A stretch of DNA of 64,000 bases from Pandoraea captiosa (GCF_902459775.1 NZ_CABPSQ010000001.1:558001-622000); one strand, 5' to 3'; positions 16,437-25,660 are shown, numbered from the stretch's first letter. The notes: a model not told the origin generated them from the sequence alone. Numbers and translations are program-made.

Positions 16437-17378
16437 GTGCCACCCAATCCTTACGATCCCACCGGTACCACCGATATCGCTGACCCCACCCGCCGCACCG
16501 ACGCCGCACCGGATCTGCGATTCGTCAACGTATTCTCCGCTGGCTCCAATGGCGGAAATCCCGCGCCTGTCGTGCTCGACGCCGATCACATGTCAGCCGA
16601 CGAGATGAAAGCGATCGCCGCGCGCTACGGGCACGAGAGCGCCTTTGTCTGCCGCGCCGCAGACCCTCGCCACGCCTTCCGCTTACGCTTCTTCGTACCG
16701 GCCCACGAAATGGAAATGTGTGGTCACGCCACGCTCGGCGCAATGTGGTTGCTGCGTCAGGCTGGCCGGTGGACCACACCCAAAGCCACTGTCGAGACAT
16801 TGAGCGGCATTGTCGACGTGCGCTTTGACGATGAGACCAAACGCATCGACGTCGGACAACCCCGAGGTATCGTGGAACCGATCAATGATCCGTCGTTGAT
16901 CGATTCCATCTGCGAGGTCTTGTGCATCTCGCACGACGACCTTGCGCCAATGGGCATCGCCAACGCCCGTACGAGTCGCACGAAGACACTGATCCCGCTC
17001 AGGTCGGTCGATGTGCTCGATGCGCTTGCCCCGAGACTCACGGGCGTCGCGCCGCTGTGCGACGCCCTCGACTCGACGGGGCTCTACCCGTTCGCCGTCG
17101 AGCGCGCCAAACCGCTCGAACTGCACGCGCGCCAATTCCCGCGCGCCTCGGGATATCCCGAAGACGCCGCGACGGGGATTGCCGCTGCCGCCACGCTGTA
17201 CGGTGCCATCCACTACGGCTTGCTCACCGGCGGCGATGCCAACCTGCGGGTGTACCAGGGCTTCGCGATGGGGAGACCGTCGTGCATTCGCGTCGCCCTG
17301 CGCGATCCCGTCGACAGGAGTGCCGGTTGTTGGATCAGCGGTGCCGTCGAATTCACTCTGCTGGAGTCGCTGGCATGA
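16437..17378 (+). CDS. PhzF family isomerase/epimerase
   Basis: A 313-residue PhzF-fold enzyme (diaminopimelate-epimerase-like two-lobed barrel). The acidic catalytic residue of the family is E67 in ARYGHESAF; CGHATLGAMWLL and SGYPEDAATGIAAAATLYG are the conserved substrate-binding segments. The GTG start (VPPNPYDPTG) follows a weak GAGAG; the 25-residue N-terminal extension before LRFVNVFSAG is longer than usual, so a later start cannot be excluded. Its stop overlaps the next start by ATGA, implying translational coupling. Family members isomerise small acids or amino-acid derivatives; the substrate here is unknown. Confidence 0.85.
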   Translation: MPPNPYDPTGTTDIADPTRRTDAAPDLRFVNVFSAGSNGGNPAPVVLDADHMSADEMKAIAARYGHESAFVCRAADPRHAFRLRFFVPAHEMEMCGHATLGAMWLLRQAGRWTTPKATVETLSGIVDVRFDDETKRIDVGQPRGIVEPINDPSLIDSICEVLCISHDDLAPMGIANARTSRTKTLIPLRSVDVLDALAPRLTGVAPLCDALDSTGLYPFAVERAKPLELHARQFPRASGYPEDAATGIAAAATLYGAIHYGLLTGGDANLRVYQGFAMGRPSCIRVALRDPVDRSAGCWISGAVEFTLLESLA

Positions 17379-18292
17379 AGACATTTGACAACGCGCAAGT
17401 GGGCGGTGTCCTCGATGTGGCGTCCGCCGCCGACGCGATACGCGGCGCCTATCTGGAGATGGCCGCCGGCAGCGCTGCGGTCCAGCCACGCGCCCGCATC
17501 GGTCTCGACGACGTCAAATTCAGCGCCATGAGCGCGATACTCGGTTCGCACCGCATTGCGGCGAGCAAACTCTATACGACGATCGATGGCCGCTTTCGCT
17601 TCTACATCGCACTGTTCTCGCTTGACGACGGTGAACTGATCGCGCTGCTGGAAGGCGACACCATTACCGGGTTCCGGACCGCGGCAACGACGCAAATTGC
17701 CGCGTCATGCCTGGCCCGCGACGACAGCCGTACGCTGGGTCTGTTCGGCAGCGGCATTCAGGCCCGAGCCCATGCCATGGCCTTCGGAAACCGCCCAAGC
17801 CTTCGCGAAGTGCGAATTCACAGTCACGACGACGTCAGCGCGCAACGGCTGGCTGAGGATCTGGCGCACGAATTCGGACTGACGGCGATCCTCGTCGACG
17901 CGCCGCTAGCCGCAGCGTCGGACATCGTGATACTCGCCACGCGCGCGTGCGCACCGGTCATTCGTGGCGAATGGCTGCGTGAAGGCGCGTTCGTGGCGAG
18001 CATTGGCGCCACACGTCCCGATCAACGCGAAATGGACGATTCGACATTGCAGCGCGCGTCGCGCATCGTCGTCGACTGGACCGGCCAGACGCCGCGCGAG
18101 ACCGGTGACCTGTTGCTCCCGTCGCAGACGTGGCTCTCGCCATCGACACTCATCGATCTGTCCTGCGTCATTGCCTCGGACGAGCGCAGGCCTGCGACAG
18201 CCACAGATATCGTGATCTATAAGGCGGTCGGCATTGCATTGCAGGACGCCGCCGTCGCCCATCTCGCGTACTCGCGCCTCACCGCGTCGTAA
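17375..18292 (+). CDS. Ornithine cyclodeaminase / mu-crystallin family protein
   Basis: A 305-residue NAD(P)-dependent protein of the OCD/mu-crystallin family, which includes ornithine cyclodeaminase, alanine dehydrogenase and ketimine reductases. Visible features are IGLDDVKFSAMSAILG, the substrate region GEL.ALLEGDTITGFRTAATTQIAA, and the Rossmann motif LGLFGSGIQARAH (GxGxxA). IASIGATRPDQREMDD and DVIY-type ending IVIYKAVGIALQDAAVAHLAY follow. It overlaps the PhzF-like gene by ATGA and precedes a dicarboxylate/amino-acid transporter, which supports a role in amino-acid racemisation, deamination or imine reduction. Exact reaction not assignable. Confidence 0.88.
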   Translation: MKTFDNAQVGGVLDVASAADAIRGAYLEMAAGSAAVQPRARIGLDDVKFSAMSAILGSHRIAASKLYTTIDGRFRFYIALFSLDDGELIALLEGDTITGFRTAATTQIAASCLARDDSRTLGLFGSGIQARAHAMAFGNRPSLREVRIHSHDDVSAQRLAEDLAHEFGLTAILVDAPLAAASDIVILATRACAPVIRGEWLREGAFVASIGATRPDQREMDDSTLQRASRIVVDWTGQTPRETGDLLLPSQTWLSPSTLIDLSCVIASDERRPATATDIVIYKAVGIALQDAAVAHLAYSRLTAS

Positions 18293-18327
18293 ATCGTCTC
18301 GACGCGTCGACATCCCCGGAGTTGTCT

Positions 18328-19653
18328 ATGAAGCTTCCCCTGACCGCACGCATCCTGATCGGGATGGTGCTCGGAATCGTTGTTGGCTATGCGTGTCACG
18401 TCTGGCTGTCTGCGGATGATGCCGCGCGTGTCGGACGCTATTTTTCTCTGCTTGCCGAGTTGTTTCTGCGCCTGATCAAGATGATCATCGCGCCGCTCGT
18501 ATTTTGTACGCTGGTCATCGGTGTGACGAAGATCGGCGACGTGCGCGCCGCGGGGCGCATCGGACTGCGTACGTTGTGCTGGTTCCTTGCGGCGGGCTTC
18601 ATCTCGTTGACGCTCGGTGCCTGTCTGGCGAACTGGCTCAGGCCCGGTGCATTGCTGGCGTCGGCCCTGCCGCCCGCCAACGCGGCAACGGGGCTGAGCG
18701 TCAGCGGGTTGTCGTTGGAACAATTCGTCGTTCATCTCGTGCCGAGCAGTATTGTCGCTGCGATGTCGACCAACGAGATTCTCCAGATCGTCGTGTTCGC
18801 TGCATTCTTTAGCGTCGGTCTGACCGCGCTGGGGAAGAAGGGGGACGGGGTCGTCCAATTGCTCGACGAAATCTCGCACGTCATGCTGCGCGTGACGTCG
18901 TACGTGATGGCTGCCGCACCGTTCGCCGTGTTTGGCGCGTTGGCGAACGTGGTGGCCACGCGCGGGCTGTCGGTGCTGATCACCTACGGCCGCTTCATGG
19001 GGGAATTTTACGTTGCGCTGGCGATGCTCTGGTTGCTGTTGGTGCTGGCCGGGGGTGCCATGCTGGGCAGGCGTGTCTTCTCGCTCGTGGGCTGCATGCG
19101 CGTGCCGATGCTGCTTGGATTCAGCACCGCAAGCAGTGAATCGGTCTATCCGAAAACGCTGGAGCAACTGGAGCGATTCGGTGTGCCCAACCGGATCGCG
19201 AGCTTCGTGCTGCCCATCGGGTACTCGTTCAATCTTGACGGCACCATGATGTATTGCACGTTTGCCACGCTCTTCATTGCCCAGGCGTACGGCGTGAATC
19301 TGTCGTTTGGCGAGCAATTGTCAATGCTCGCGATTCTGATGCTCACGAGCAAAGGCATGGCGGCCGTGCCGCGCGCCTCCCTTGTCGTCATTGCGGCCAC
19401 GCTGAGTCAGTTCAATATTCCGGAGGCAGGATTGCTGCTGATCATGGGCGTCGATCACTTCCTCGACATGGGGCGTACCGCAACCAATGTGCTGGGCAAC
19501 GCGGTGGCGTCGGCGGCGGTCGCCAAATGGGAAGGCGTGCTCGCGCCATCCGAGGACGATGCGGGGCGACCTGTGCAGCCGTCGGTCGTTGCATCCGGTG
19601 AGTCGTTGACTTCTGCGCTTCGAACCACGGCAATCGAAAGGCCCACGCCGTGA
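18328..19653 (+). CDS. Dicarboxylate/amino acid:cation symporter (DAACS family)
   Basis: A 441-residue inner-membrane symporter of the GltP/DctA family with about eight transmembrane helices plus two re-entrant loops. Landmarks are LFLRLIKMIIAPLVFCTLVIG, the serine-rich SKGMAAVPRAS, FSTASSESVYPKTLE, GYSFNLDGTMMY and the substrate/cation motif DHFLDMGRTATNVLGN. The ATG is used with GGAG 7 nt upstream; a TTG two codons earlier is also open. It is the third gene of the operon and probably imports the acidic or neutral amino acid handled by the two upstream enzymes. Confidence 0.92.
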   Translation: MKLPLTARILIGMVLGIVVGYACHVWLSADDAARVGRYFSLLAELFLRLIKMIIAPLVFCTLVIGVTKIGDVRAAGRIGLRTLCWFLAAGFISLTLGACLANWLRPGALLASALPPANAATGLSVSGLSLEQFVVHLVPSSIVAAMSTNEILQIVVFAAFFSVGLTALGKKGDGVVQLLDEISHVMLRVTSYVMAAAPFAVFGALANVVATRGLSVLITYGRFMGEFYVALAMLWLLLVLAGGAMLGRRVFSLVGCMRVPMLLGFSTASSESVYPKTLEQLERFGVPNRIASFVLPIGYSFNLDGTMMYCTFATLFIAQAYGVNLSFGEQLSMLAILMLTSKGMAAVPRASLVVIAATLSQFNIPEAGLLLIMGVDHFLDMGRTATNVLGNAVASAAVAKWEGVLAPSEDDAGRPVQPSVVASGESLTSALRTTAIERPTP

Positions 19654-19674
19654 TGCCATGCGTCTGCGTGCCCA

Positions 19675-20580
19675 TCAAGCCGCGCCTTGCCCGCTGAAGA
19701 TCTGCACGCACCAGTCGACAAAGGTGCGCAGCGCAGCCGATCGGTAGCGACTTTGTGGATACAGGAGGGAGATGGGTTCGGCAGGTGCGGTGTGGTCTTG
19801 CAGGACCTGTTTCAGGCGGCCTTCGGCGATCAGGGCGTGCACCATGTAGTCCGCGCTTCGGATCAGGCCCAGTCCTGCCACGCCGCTCGCGACATACGCC
19901 TCGGTGTCGTCGACGGACACTTGCTCCGACATGGCGATCGCGTGCAATTGTCCCGCTTCCCGGAAGACCCATTCGGATGACCGGCCTGTTCTGCTGGACG
20001 TGTAACCCACGGCGTGATGCTGGCGAAGATCTTCCAGCGACATGGGTTCGCCGTGATTGGCGAGATAGGCCGGGGATGCGCAGATGAGCCATCGAAAGGT
20101 CGTCAGCCGACGCGCGACGAGCGTGGCTGACGGTTGGGGTTCTCCGGCTCGGATGACGCAGTCGAGGCCTTCCTGGACGAGGTCCGAGACCGAATCGCTC
20201 AGCCGCAGTCCGACCTCGATGTGGGGGTGTCGTGCGGTGAATTGGGGAAGCGCCGGAATGATGATGCGGCTTGCCAACGAAGGCGTGGTGCTCACGCGGA
20301 TGGACCCGCGAACCTCCCGCTCGGGCCCGGCGATGGCCTCCTCGGCGCTTTGTACCTCATGCAGGATCAGCTTGCAGCTCTCGTAGTAGCGTTGACCCGC
20401 ATCGGTGAGGCTCAGCGCGCGAGTGGTCCTGTTCAGAAGTCGCGTGCCGAGATGCGCTTCGAGGTCCTTGATCGTCTTCGTCACCGTGGCGGGCGGGAGC
20501 GACAACGTTCCGGCAGCCTTCTTGAACCCATGGGCTTCGACCACCCGCGTGAAAATTTCCATCGCCTGCAATCTGTCCAC
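19675..20580 (-). CDS. LysR-family transcriptional regulator
   Basis: A 301-residue LysR regulator with an N-terminal winged helix-turn-helix (MEIFTRVVEAHGFKKAAGTLSLPPATVTKTIKDLEAHLGTRLL in outline) and a C-terminal LysR substrate-binding domain. The GTG start (VDRLQAMEIF) has GGAG 6 nt upstream. The frame remains open for 54 codons beyond, through a tandem-repeat tract giving low-complexity residues, and is not credible there. It is divergent from a NmrA-like reductase gene and probably regulates it. Confidence 0.9.
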   Translation of the reverse strand: MDRLQAMEIFTRVVEAHGFKKAAGTLSLPPATVTKTIKDLEAHLGTRLLNRTTRALSLTDAGQRYYESCKLILHEVQSAEEAIAGPEREVRGSIRVSTTPSLASRIIIPALPQFTARHPHIEVGLRLSDSVSDLVQEGLDCVIRAGEPQPSATLVARRLTTFRWLICASPAYLANHGEPMSLEDLRQHHAVGYTSSRTGRSSEWVFREAGQLHAIAMSEQVSVDDTEAYVASGVAGLGLIRSADYMVHALIAEGRLKQVLQDHTAPAEPISLLYPQSRYRSAALRTFVDWCVQIFSGQGAA

Positions 20581-20617
20581 CACGCTCGCTCTCCCTGTTT
20601 TTCGGCTCGTGCGCTCG

Positions 20618-20689
20618 ATATCGGCACATCGCCATATCGCCACATCGCCATATCGCCACATCGCCACATCGCTATATCGGCATTTCGGC
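20618..20689. repeat. 8-bp tandem repeats in a divergent promoter region
   Basis: Nine consecutive 8-mers of the form A[TC]ATCG[CG]C (for example ACATCGCC, ATATCGCC) lie between the LysR gene and the reductase gene; the 313-bp spacer otherwise shows no gene. The array is about 40 bp upstream of the regulator start and could affect spacing of promoter elements if copy number varies. Confidence 0.85.
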
Positions 20690-20893
20690 GCCAGCGATTC
20701 TGTCCGGCGTTCGTCAACCCGTCCAGACCATTCGTGCATCATGAATTCTGAAAACCACGCTTGCGGTCTTATCGCGGCGACCGAATGTCGCCACCATAAG
20801 AACGTCGCCGGCCGATCCTGGGCGCGAAATGCGCCAGCGCGTCAACCCATTACACCGACGAATGACGAAGGTTATCAAACAAGGAATTTCACG

Positions 20894-21829
20894 ATGAACG
20901 ACACGAAGGTCAACATTGAAAACATGATCGTCCTCGGGGCGGGCCAACTCGGCATGGCCGTGCTGCGCGCCCTTGTACCGGCACGTTCGCAACGGCAAAC
21001 CCCCAAAACGCCGATTACGGTATTGGTCTCGCCGCAGATGATCCATGCACCGTCGTCGCAGGATAGCGAGAACTTGTCGGCGCTTCGCCAACTCGGTGTG
21101 GAGATCGTCGCCTTCGATCTCGCGGCCGAGGGCGATGCGCTCACGGACCTGTTCAAGCGATTCCGGACGGTCGTCAACTGCACGGGATTCGTGGCTGGCC
21201 CTGGCACTCAACTGAAAATCACCCGGGCGGCCCTGGACGCGGGCGTCGAGCGCTATTTCCCATGGCAGTTCGGCGTCGACTATGACGTGGTCGGTCGCGG
21301 CAGCGGACAGCCTGTGTTCGACGAACAGTACGAAGTGCGTCAGTTGCTTCGCGCGCAATCGAAGACCGAGTGGGTCATTGTGTCGACGGGCATGTTTACC
21401 AGCTTCCTGTTCGAGCCTGCGTTCGACGTGGTCAATCTCGAGCATGGCACGATGCACGGGCTGGGCAGTTGGGAGACAAAGGTGACTGTGACGACTCCCG
21501 AAGACGTCGGCAAGCTCACCACGCATATCCTGCTCGCCGAACCGCGCATCGTCGACGAAGTCGTGTATGTCGCAGGCGACACCATCTCTTATGGTCGGCT
21601 GGCCGAGGTGGTGGAGCGGGTCACCGGCCGCACGTTTGAGAAGACGGCGTGGAGCCTCGAAAAGCTGCGCGCGGACCTGAGCGCTGCTCCCGGCGACGTC
21701 ATGACGCGTTATCGGGCGGCGTTTGCCGCCGGAGACGGCATGTGGTGGGACCGGTCCGCCACATACAACGCGCGCGAGGGGCTTCCCACCGTCGATGTGG
21801 AGGCGTACCTGCGCGCGCGGCTGGGCTGA
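20894..21829 (+). CDS. NmrA-like / isoflavone-reductase-like NAD(P)-binding protein
   Basis: A 311-residue atypical SDR. The nucleotide-binding motif is VLGAGQLGMAVLRAL (GxGxxG near residues 14-19), with RFRTVVNCTGFVAGPG and VERYFPWQFGVDYDVVGRGS following, a pattern of the NmrA / aromatic alcohol reductase group. The start MNDTKVNIENM has AAGGA upstream; a far longer open frame upstream crosses the repeat tract and the divergent promoter and is rejected. Likely a cytoplasmic NADPH-dependent reductase or redox-sensing protein controlled by the divergent LysR. Substrate unknown. Confidence 0.82.
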   Translation: MNDTKVNIENMIVLGAGQLGMAVLRALVPARSQRQTPKTPITVLVSPQMIHAPSSQDSENLSALRQLGVEIVAFDLAAEGDALTDLFKRFRTVVNCTGFVAGPGTQLKITRAALDAGVERYFPWQFGVDYDVVGRGSGQPVFDEQYEVRQLLRAQSKTEWVIVSTGMFTSFLFEPAFDVVNLEHGTMHGLGSWETKVTVTTPEDVGKLTTHILLAEPRIVDEVVYVAGDTISYGRLAEVVERVTGRTFEKTAWSLEKLRADLSAAPGDVMTRYRAAFAAGDGMWWDRSATYNAREGLPTVDVEAYLRARLG

Positions 21830-21855
21830 CGCGCGGCATGCCGCCGTCGGACCCT

Positions 21856-22770
21856 CTAGGCGGCGTTGGTAGGACGTGTCGGGGGCGTCTGGCCTCGCAG
21901 ATGCGATTCGATGTCATCGATGAGGCCGGGCCCGACGGGCGCCCAGTCCAGCTGTTGCCGCGTGATGACGCTCGTCGCGCAGAGGTCGCGCTGAACGAGC
22001 TTGCCGAGAAAACCGAAATGGGCGTCGGCTTGGGCGGCAGGGATGGAGACGACCGGAACGTTCAGGCCTTGCCCGATGGTCTGCGCTATCGTTCTGAGCG
22101 CAATCCCTTGCTCGCCTATGGCGTGGTAGATGGCGCCATCGCGGTGTGTCTCCAATGCGCGAACGTACACGCGTGCCACGTCGTCGACATGGCACGCGGA
22201 CCATCGGTTCTGCCCCTCGTCGACGTAGGCAGAAACCTTTAACCGCTTCGCAATATCGATCAGGAACGTCACCAGACCTTGTCTCACGGTGCTGTGAACC
22301 TGCGGCAGACGGATGACGTTCACATGGACCCCGTGCTCCCTCAACGACAGGGCCGTTTGTTCGGAGACCCGCGGTGTCGAAGGGATCGAAGGTGCAAGCG
22401 TCACCTCGGTAATCGGCGTGGTGCGGGCGTCCACGGGCAAGCCGGTACTGACGATGAGGGCGCGATCGGTGCCTGCCAACAGCTCGCCAAAGACCGCGAT
22501 GACGCGCGCGTCGAGCTCGGCATTCTCGCGAAACCTCGAGAAGTCGTGGTCGAAAGCACAGTGGATCACAGCGTCGGCGGCCATCACGCCAGCGCGAATG
22601 CTGTCCATGTCCTGAAGACTGCCGGGATGGGGCTGTGCGCCCATCGATCGCAAATAATTCGCACCGGCCTCCGAGCGAACCAGTCCAAGCACCTGATGTC
22701 CGGCGTTGCGCAGTTGAGGAATCACCGCAGACCCGATGAGTCCGGTGGCGCCAGTGAGAAAAACGCGCAT
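21856..22770 (-). CDS. NAD(P)-dependent epimerase/dehydratase (extended SDR)
   Basis: A 304-residue Rossmann protein beginning MRVFLTGATGLIGSAVIPQL (TGxxGxxG cofactor motif), with GVMAADAVIHCAFDHDF and VIRLPQVHS. The usual YxxxK is not obvious in the expected place, where the sequence reads SEQTALSLREHGV; Ser/Thr are present. It lies 88 bp downstream of the CocE-like hydrolase on the same strand and converges with the NmrA-like gene. It may belong to the hydrolase transcript. Reaction unknown. Confidence 0.82.
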   Translation of the reverse strand: MRVFLTGATGLIGSAVIPQLRNAGHQVLGLVRSEAGANYLRSMGAQPHPGSLQDMDSIRAGVMAADAVIHCAFDHDFSRFRENAELDARVIAVFGELLAGTDRALIVSTGLPVDARTTPITEVTLAPSIPSTPRVSEQTALSLREHGVHVNVIRLPQVHSTVRQGLVTFLIDIAKRLKVSAYVDEGQNRWSACHVDDVARVYVRALETHRDGAIYHAIGEQGIALRTIAQTIGQGLNVPVVSIPAAQADAHFGFLGKLVQRDLCATSVITRQQLDWAPVGPGLIDDIESHLRGQTPPTRPTNAA

Positions 22771-22800
22771 GATTCAATCTCCTTTGTACCGTGCCGAAGT

Positions 22801-22832
22801 CGGAACGGAACGGAACGGAACGGAACAGAACG
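22801..22832. repeat. 5-bp tandem repeat
   Basis: CGGAA is repeated five times, followed by CAGAA, in the spacer between the CocE-like hydrolase and the epimerase-like gene, about 30 bp upstream of the latter's start. Confidence 0.8.
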
Positions 22833-22858
22833 ATCGACGACGGCGGCAAGGTCGCGCG

Positions 22859-24646
22859 TCATTTCGTATTGGGTGGGATGACGGGGAGCAGAAGAAACGG
22901 TTCCGCGCCGCTATCGAAGTGAAGCGTATTCGTGGTGTCGAAAATATCTGCGGGCCGATCTTCGGCGGCGTTGTGCCGGAACGGCCCGACGCCGGTCATC
23001 CGGTGCGCCCCGTGGGCGGCCTGCCCAGTTCCGCGTCCGTGGTCGTAGTCGCGACCGCGCACGTTCAATGTCAATGTGTAACCGGGAGGCACGACAATGC
23101 ATGTGGGCCAGATCTCGATGTCGAGCACCACCTTTTCACCCGGCGTCAAACGCTGAGTCTCATCGTGGGTGTGATACGGACGATAGGGAAGGCTGCGTTG
23201 CGGATCGAGCTTGCGCTGCGAGGCGCGCAACCAGCCAAGCGCCACGGGCACCTGCGGATCGTTCGAACCAATAAACAGCACCTCTTCGCCGTCGGGCGCA
23301 TAAAGTCGAAGCGCCAGGAAAAGATCCGCGTCCGTGGTGTCGGACGACACGACCAGTCGTGCGGCGATGGGGCCGGTGATTTCCAGCGGTTCCGACGCCG
23401 GGGGCAAGGAGAAGAAGAGGCCCTCGCCGCGAGTCTCATAGGAAAGGGGCTTACCTGACACGGGCTCGGTCACGAGGTGCTGTCCGTTCGGATCGAGATA
23501 GAAACGCGTCCATTGCGTTCGGGCGAGTGGCCACTCCTGCTCGGCGCGCATCGTGAAGTGTTCTCCCGGATGGCGGATCTGCAGTTGCACCGGTGGCTGG
23601 TTGTGCCAACCCGTATCCCGCGCTTGAAGGAAGTGGCCGAAGAAGCGTTTCTGTAAGGTGAGGCCTTCGTTGCGATAGAAGGGCGTGTAATGCGTGTCGC
23701 CGTGGACCTCGAGCCACTTCTGGGGCGACGCCGCGGCCAGATAGCCTTCGAAGTTGCCGCGAAGATGCAAGCCCATCCCGCCCCAGTTCCCGGAGGACAA
23801 CAAGGGCGCGATGACCTGCGCAGGATCCGGGCTGTGTTGGCGATACAGATCGCCGTCCAGTGGTGTTTCTAGTGTCGCCTTGCCGGGGTCGATGCGATTG
23901 GCCGCCAACTCGGTTCCGTCCAGCGTAATGGCGCCGGCCACCAGCTCGCCGGTCACGGCACTTCGTGCGCCGCGTTCGCCATAACCGTGCTGTAACGGCA
24001 CGATCTGATGTGCAAACCACGACGAGAGAAACTGGCAATAAATCCCTCCGTGACGAGCGACATCCCGATAGAAGTCGATACCGCCTTCCCATACGCAAAT
24101 CGCCGCCAGGTGCGGCGGGCGCAGCGCGGCAGCGGCCCACTGCATCATCGCGTAATAGGAAATACCGTTCAGGCCCACTTTGGCATTACTCCACGTTTGC
24201 GAGGCCGCCCACTCGATGCAGTCGTGCAGATCGCGCGCCTGACGCACCGACAGGAGGTCGAGGGTGCCCTGCGAGTTTCCGGACCCGCGGCTGTCCACGC
24301 GGACACAGACAAAGCCGTCCGGCACCCATTTTTCAGGATCCACGACCTCCCAGTTCTGATACCTGTTGGTCGTGCCCGAGGCGACCTCTGCGCACGCGGA
24401 CACCATTTCGTCCCATGCCGCCTTGTAGCCGCTCTGGAACGCTAGTCCTTTCGCGTAGGGGCCGCAGCTCAGGATCGTCGCGTAGCGTCCCGGTTCCACC
24501 GGAAGAAAGACGTCGGCGCGCAAGATGACGCCGTCGTCCATCGGGATCGCCGCGTCCCAGATAATGCGCATCCCGTCCGCGCGGGTTTCTCGGGTGAGAA
24601 CTTCCGTATTCGCTACGCCGTTGCCGCCGTTGTCGCCGTTGCGCAT
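22859..24646 (-). CDS. CocE/NonD family hydrolase (S15-type alpha/beta hydrolase)
   Basis: A 595-residue serine hydrolase of the CocE/NonD family. The nucleophile is S163 in VGLNGISYYAMMQW, the oxyanion region is SCGPYAKG, and WLEVHGDTHYTPFY is near the acid/His part; the C-terminal jelly-roll (X-Pro dipeptidyl-peptidase C-terminal) domain includes LVVSSDTTDADLFLALRLYAPDG and YTLTLNVRGRDYDHG. The start MRNGDNGGNG has AGGA upstream; a 46-codon upstream extension is not protein-like. No signal peptide. Divergent from a TetR gene, with a perfect palindrome between them. Relatives cleave esters, amides or acyl groups; the substrate is unknown. Confidence 0.88.
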   Translation of the reverse strand: MRNGDNGGNGVANTEVLTRETRADGMRIIWDAAIPMDDGVILRADVFLPVEPGRYATILSCGPYAKGLAFQSGYKAAWDEMVSACAEVASGTTNRYQNWEVVDPEKWVPDGFVCVRVDSRGSGNSQGTLDLLSVRQARDLHDCIEWAASQTWSNAKVGLNGISYYAMMQWAAAALRPPHLAAICVWEGGIDFYRDVARHGGIYCQFLSSWFAHQIVPLQHGYGERGARSAVTGELVAGAITLDGTELAANRIDPGKATLETPLDGDLYRQHSPDPAQVIAPLLSSGNWGGMGLHLRGNFEGYLAAASPQKWLEVHGDTHYTPFYRNEGLTLQKRFFGHFLQARDTGWHNQPPVQLQIRHPGEHFTMRAEQEWPLARTQWTRFYLDPNGQHLVTEPVSGKPLSYETRGEGLFFSLPPASEPLEITGPIAARLVVSSDTTDADLFLALRLYAPDGEEVLFIGSNDPQVPVALGWLRASQRKLDPQRSLPYRPYHTHDETQRLTPGEKVVLDIEIWPTCIVVPPGYTLTLNVRGRDYDHGRGTGQAAHGAHRMTGVGPFRHNAAEDRPADIFDTTNTLHFDSGAEPFLLLPVIPPNTK

Positions 24647-24805
24647 GGCCGTGTCCTGTCTGGAAAGATTTGACGAGCGACCGCGCAGGCGTCGGCCCAC
24701 GGCAGGCGTGGGCGACGTGCGCGCACATCGCTCGCTGAAGCCCCGCGCATGGCAGGGCGCTCCGAAACAGCCTAGGTCAGACAAATGCCAGTGTCAAGCA
24801 GTTGC

Positions 24806-24827
24806 TTTAATCAAGTGGTTGATTAAA
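24806..24827. promoter_or_regulatory. Palindromic operator between CocE-like gene and TetR gene
   Basis: TTTAATCAA-GTGG-TTGATTAAA is a perfect 9-bp inverted repeat with a 4-bp centre, AT-rich in a GC-rich background, placed between divergent genes about 80 bp from the regulator start. This is the expected form of a TetR-family operator controlling both genes. Confidence 0.8.
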
Positions 24828-24907
24828 TCGAATGGTTGAGGGCGGGCGCCGGGTTGATACAATGCCGCAGGCCACACAAGACCTTCAAGTCCTTGAATAC
24901 GTCCAAC

Positions 24908-25603
24908 ATGAGCACACAGTCCCCGGAACACCCGCCGGTTCGTTGCGAACCGCAGACCACGCGCGAGCGCATACTCAAGGCAGCGGAACTGCTGTTTGGT
25001 GAAAGGGGGGTGGACGCTGTGAGCCTGCGGGAAATCACGGCGGCTGCCGGTGTGAATTCTGCGGCGCTCCACTATCACTTCGGCTCAAAGGAAGTTTTGC
25101 TCGACGAGCTTTTCCTCGCACGCGCCCGACCGATTGGTGTGCGCCGCGCCGAGCTGTTGTCGAAAGTGCGTCGGGAAAACGGGCGTCCTGTTCTCGAGGA
25201 TGTGCTGCGCGCGTTTCTGCAACCCGCGCTTGAGGTGTGTGCAGACGATTCTGCCGCTGCATTCGTCAGACTTCGGGCCTGGATCACGTTTCAGCCGGCC
25301 CACTTTCGTCAGAACCTGCTCGGCAGAGCGTTCGACGAATCCACGCAAACGTTCATCGAGATCCTTTCGGAGGCACTGCCGGAAGTGCCCAAAAACGATC
25401 TGGGCTGGCGGTTTCACTTCATGCTCGGCGCAATGGTCTACACGATGATCTCGCCAAGACCCCTCGGATCACCACAGCAGGGAACGCTGGGCGCTTCGGA
25501 AGCGGCCGAAGCGCTGGATGAGCTCGTCAGATTTTCGGCGGCGGGCCTGCGGGCGGCATGCGGGCCCCGCAAGCCCAGAGCCCGGCGCGCCACAAAAACG
25601 TAA
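24908..25603 (+). CDS. TetR-family transcriptional regulator
   Basis: A 231-residue repressor. The helix-turn-helix is ERILKAAELLFGERGVDAVS followed by LREITAAAGVNSAALHYHFGSKE, and the C-terminal ligand domain resembles the TetR_C group seen with long-chain ligand sensors. The start MSTQSPEHPPV is the first sensible ATG; its ribosome site is weak, and an upstream in-frame start would overlap the operator region. It faces the CocE-like hydrolase gene across a perfect palindrome and very likely represses it and itself. Confidence 0.92.
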   Translation: MSTQSPEHPPVRCEPQTTRERILKAAELLFGERGVDAVSLREITAAAGVNSAALHYHFGSKEVLLDELFLARARPIGVRRAELLSKVRRENGRPVLEDVLRAFLQPALEVCADDSAAAFVRLRAWITFQPAHFRQNLLGRAFDESTQTFIEILSEALPEVPKNDLGWRFHFMLGAMVYTMISPRPLGSPQQGTLGASEAAEALDELVRFSAAGLRAACGPRKPRARRATKT

Positions 25604-25660
25604 CCTCATGTCTGACAAGCACCGCTTCTGCGGGCTGAAATAACGTCTGTTCACCGGTGG

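Noticed and set aside
20405-20893. Long N-terminal extension of the NmrA-like reductase
   Set aside because: It would cross the LysR start, the 8-bp repeat tract and the promoter region. The internal ATG with AAGGA fits the Rossmann start.
24806-24827. Palindrome as a transcription terminator
   Set aside because: It lies between divergent promoters, is AT-rich, and has no T-run placed for termination; operator is more likely.
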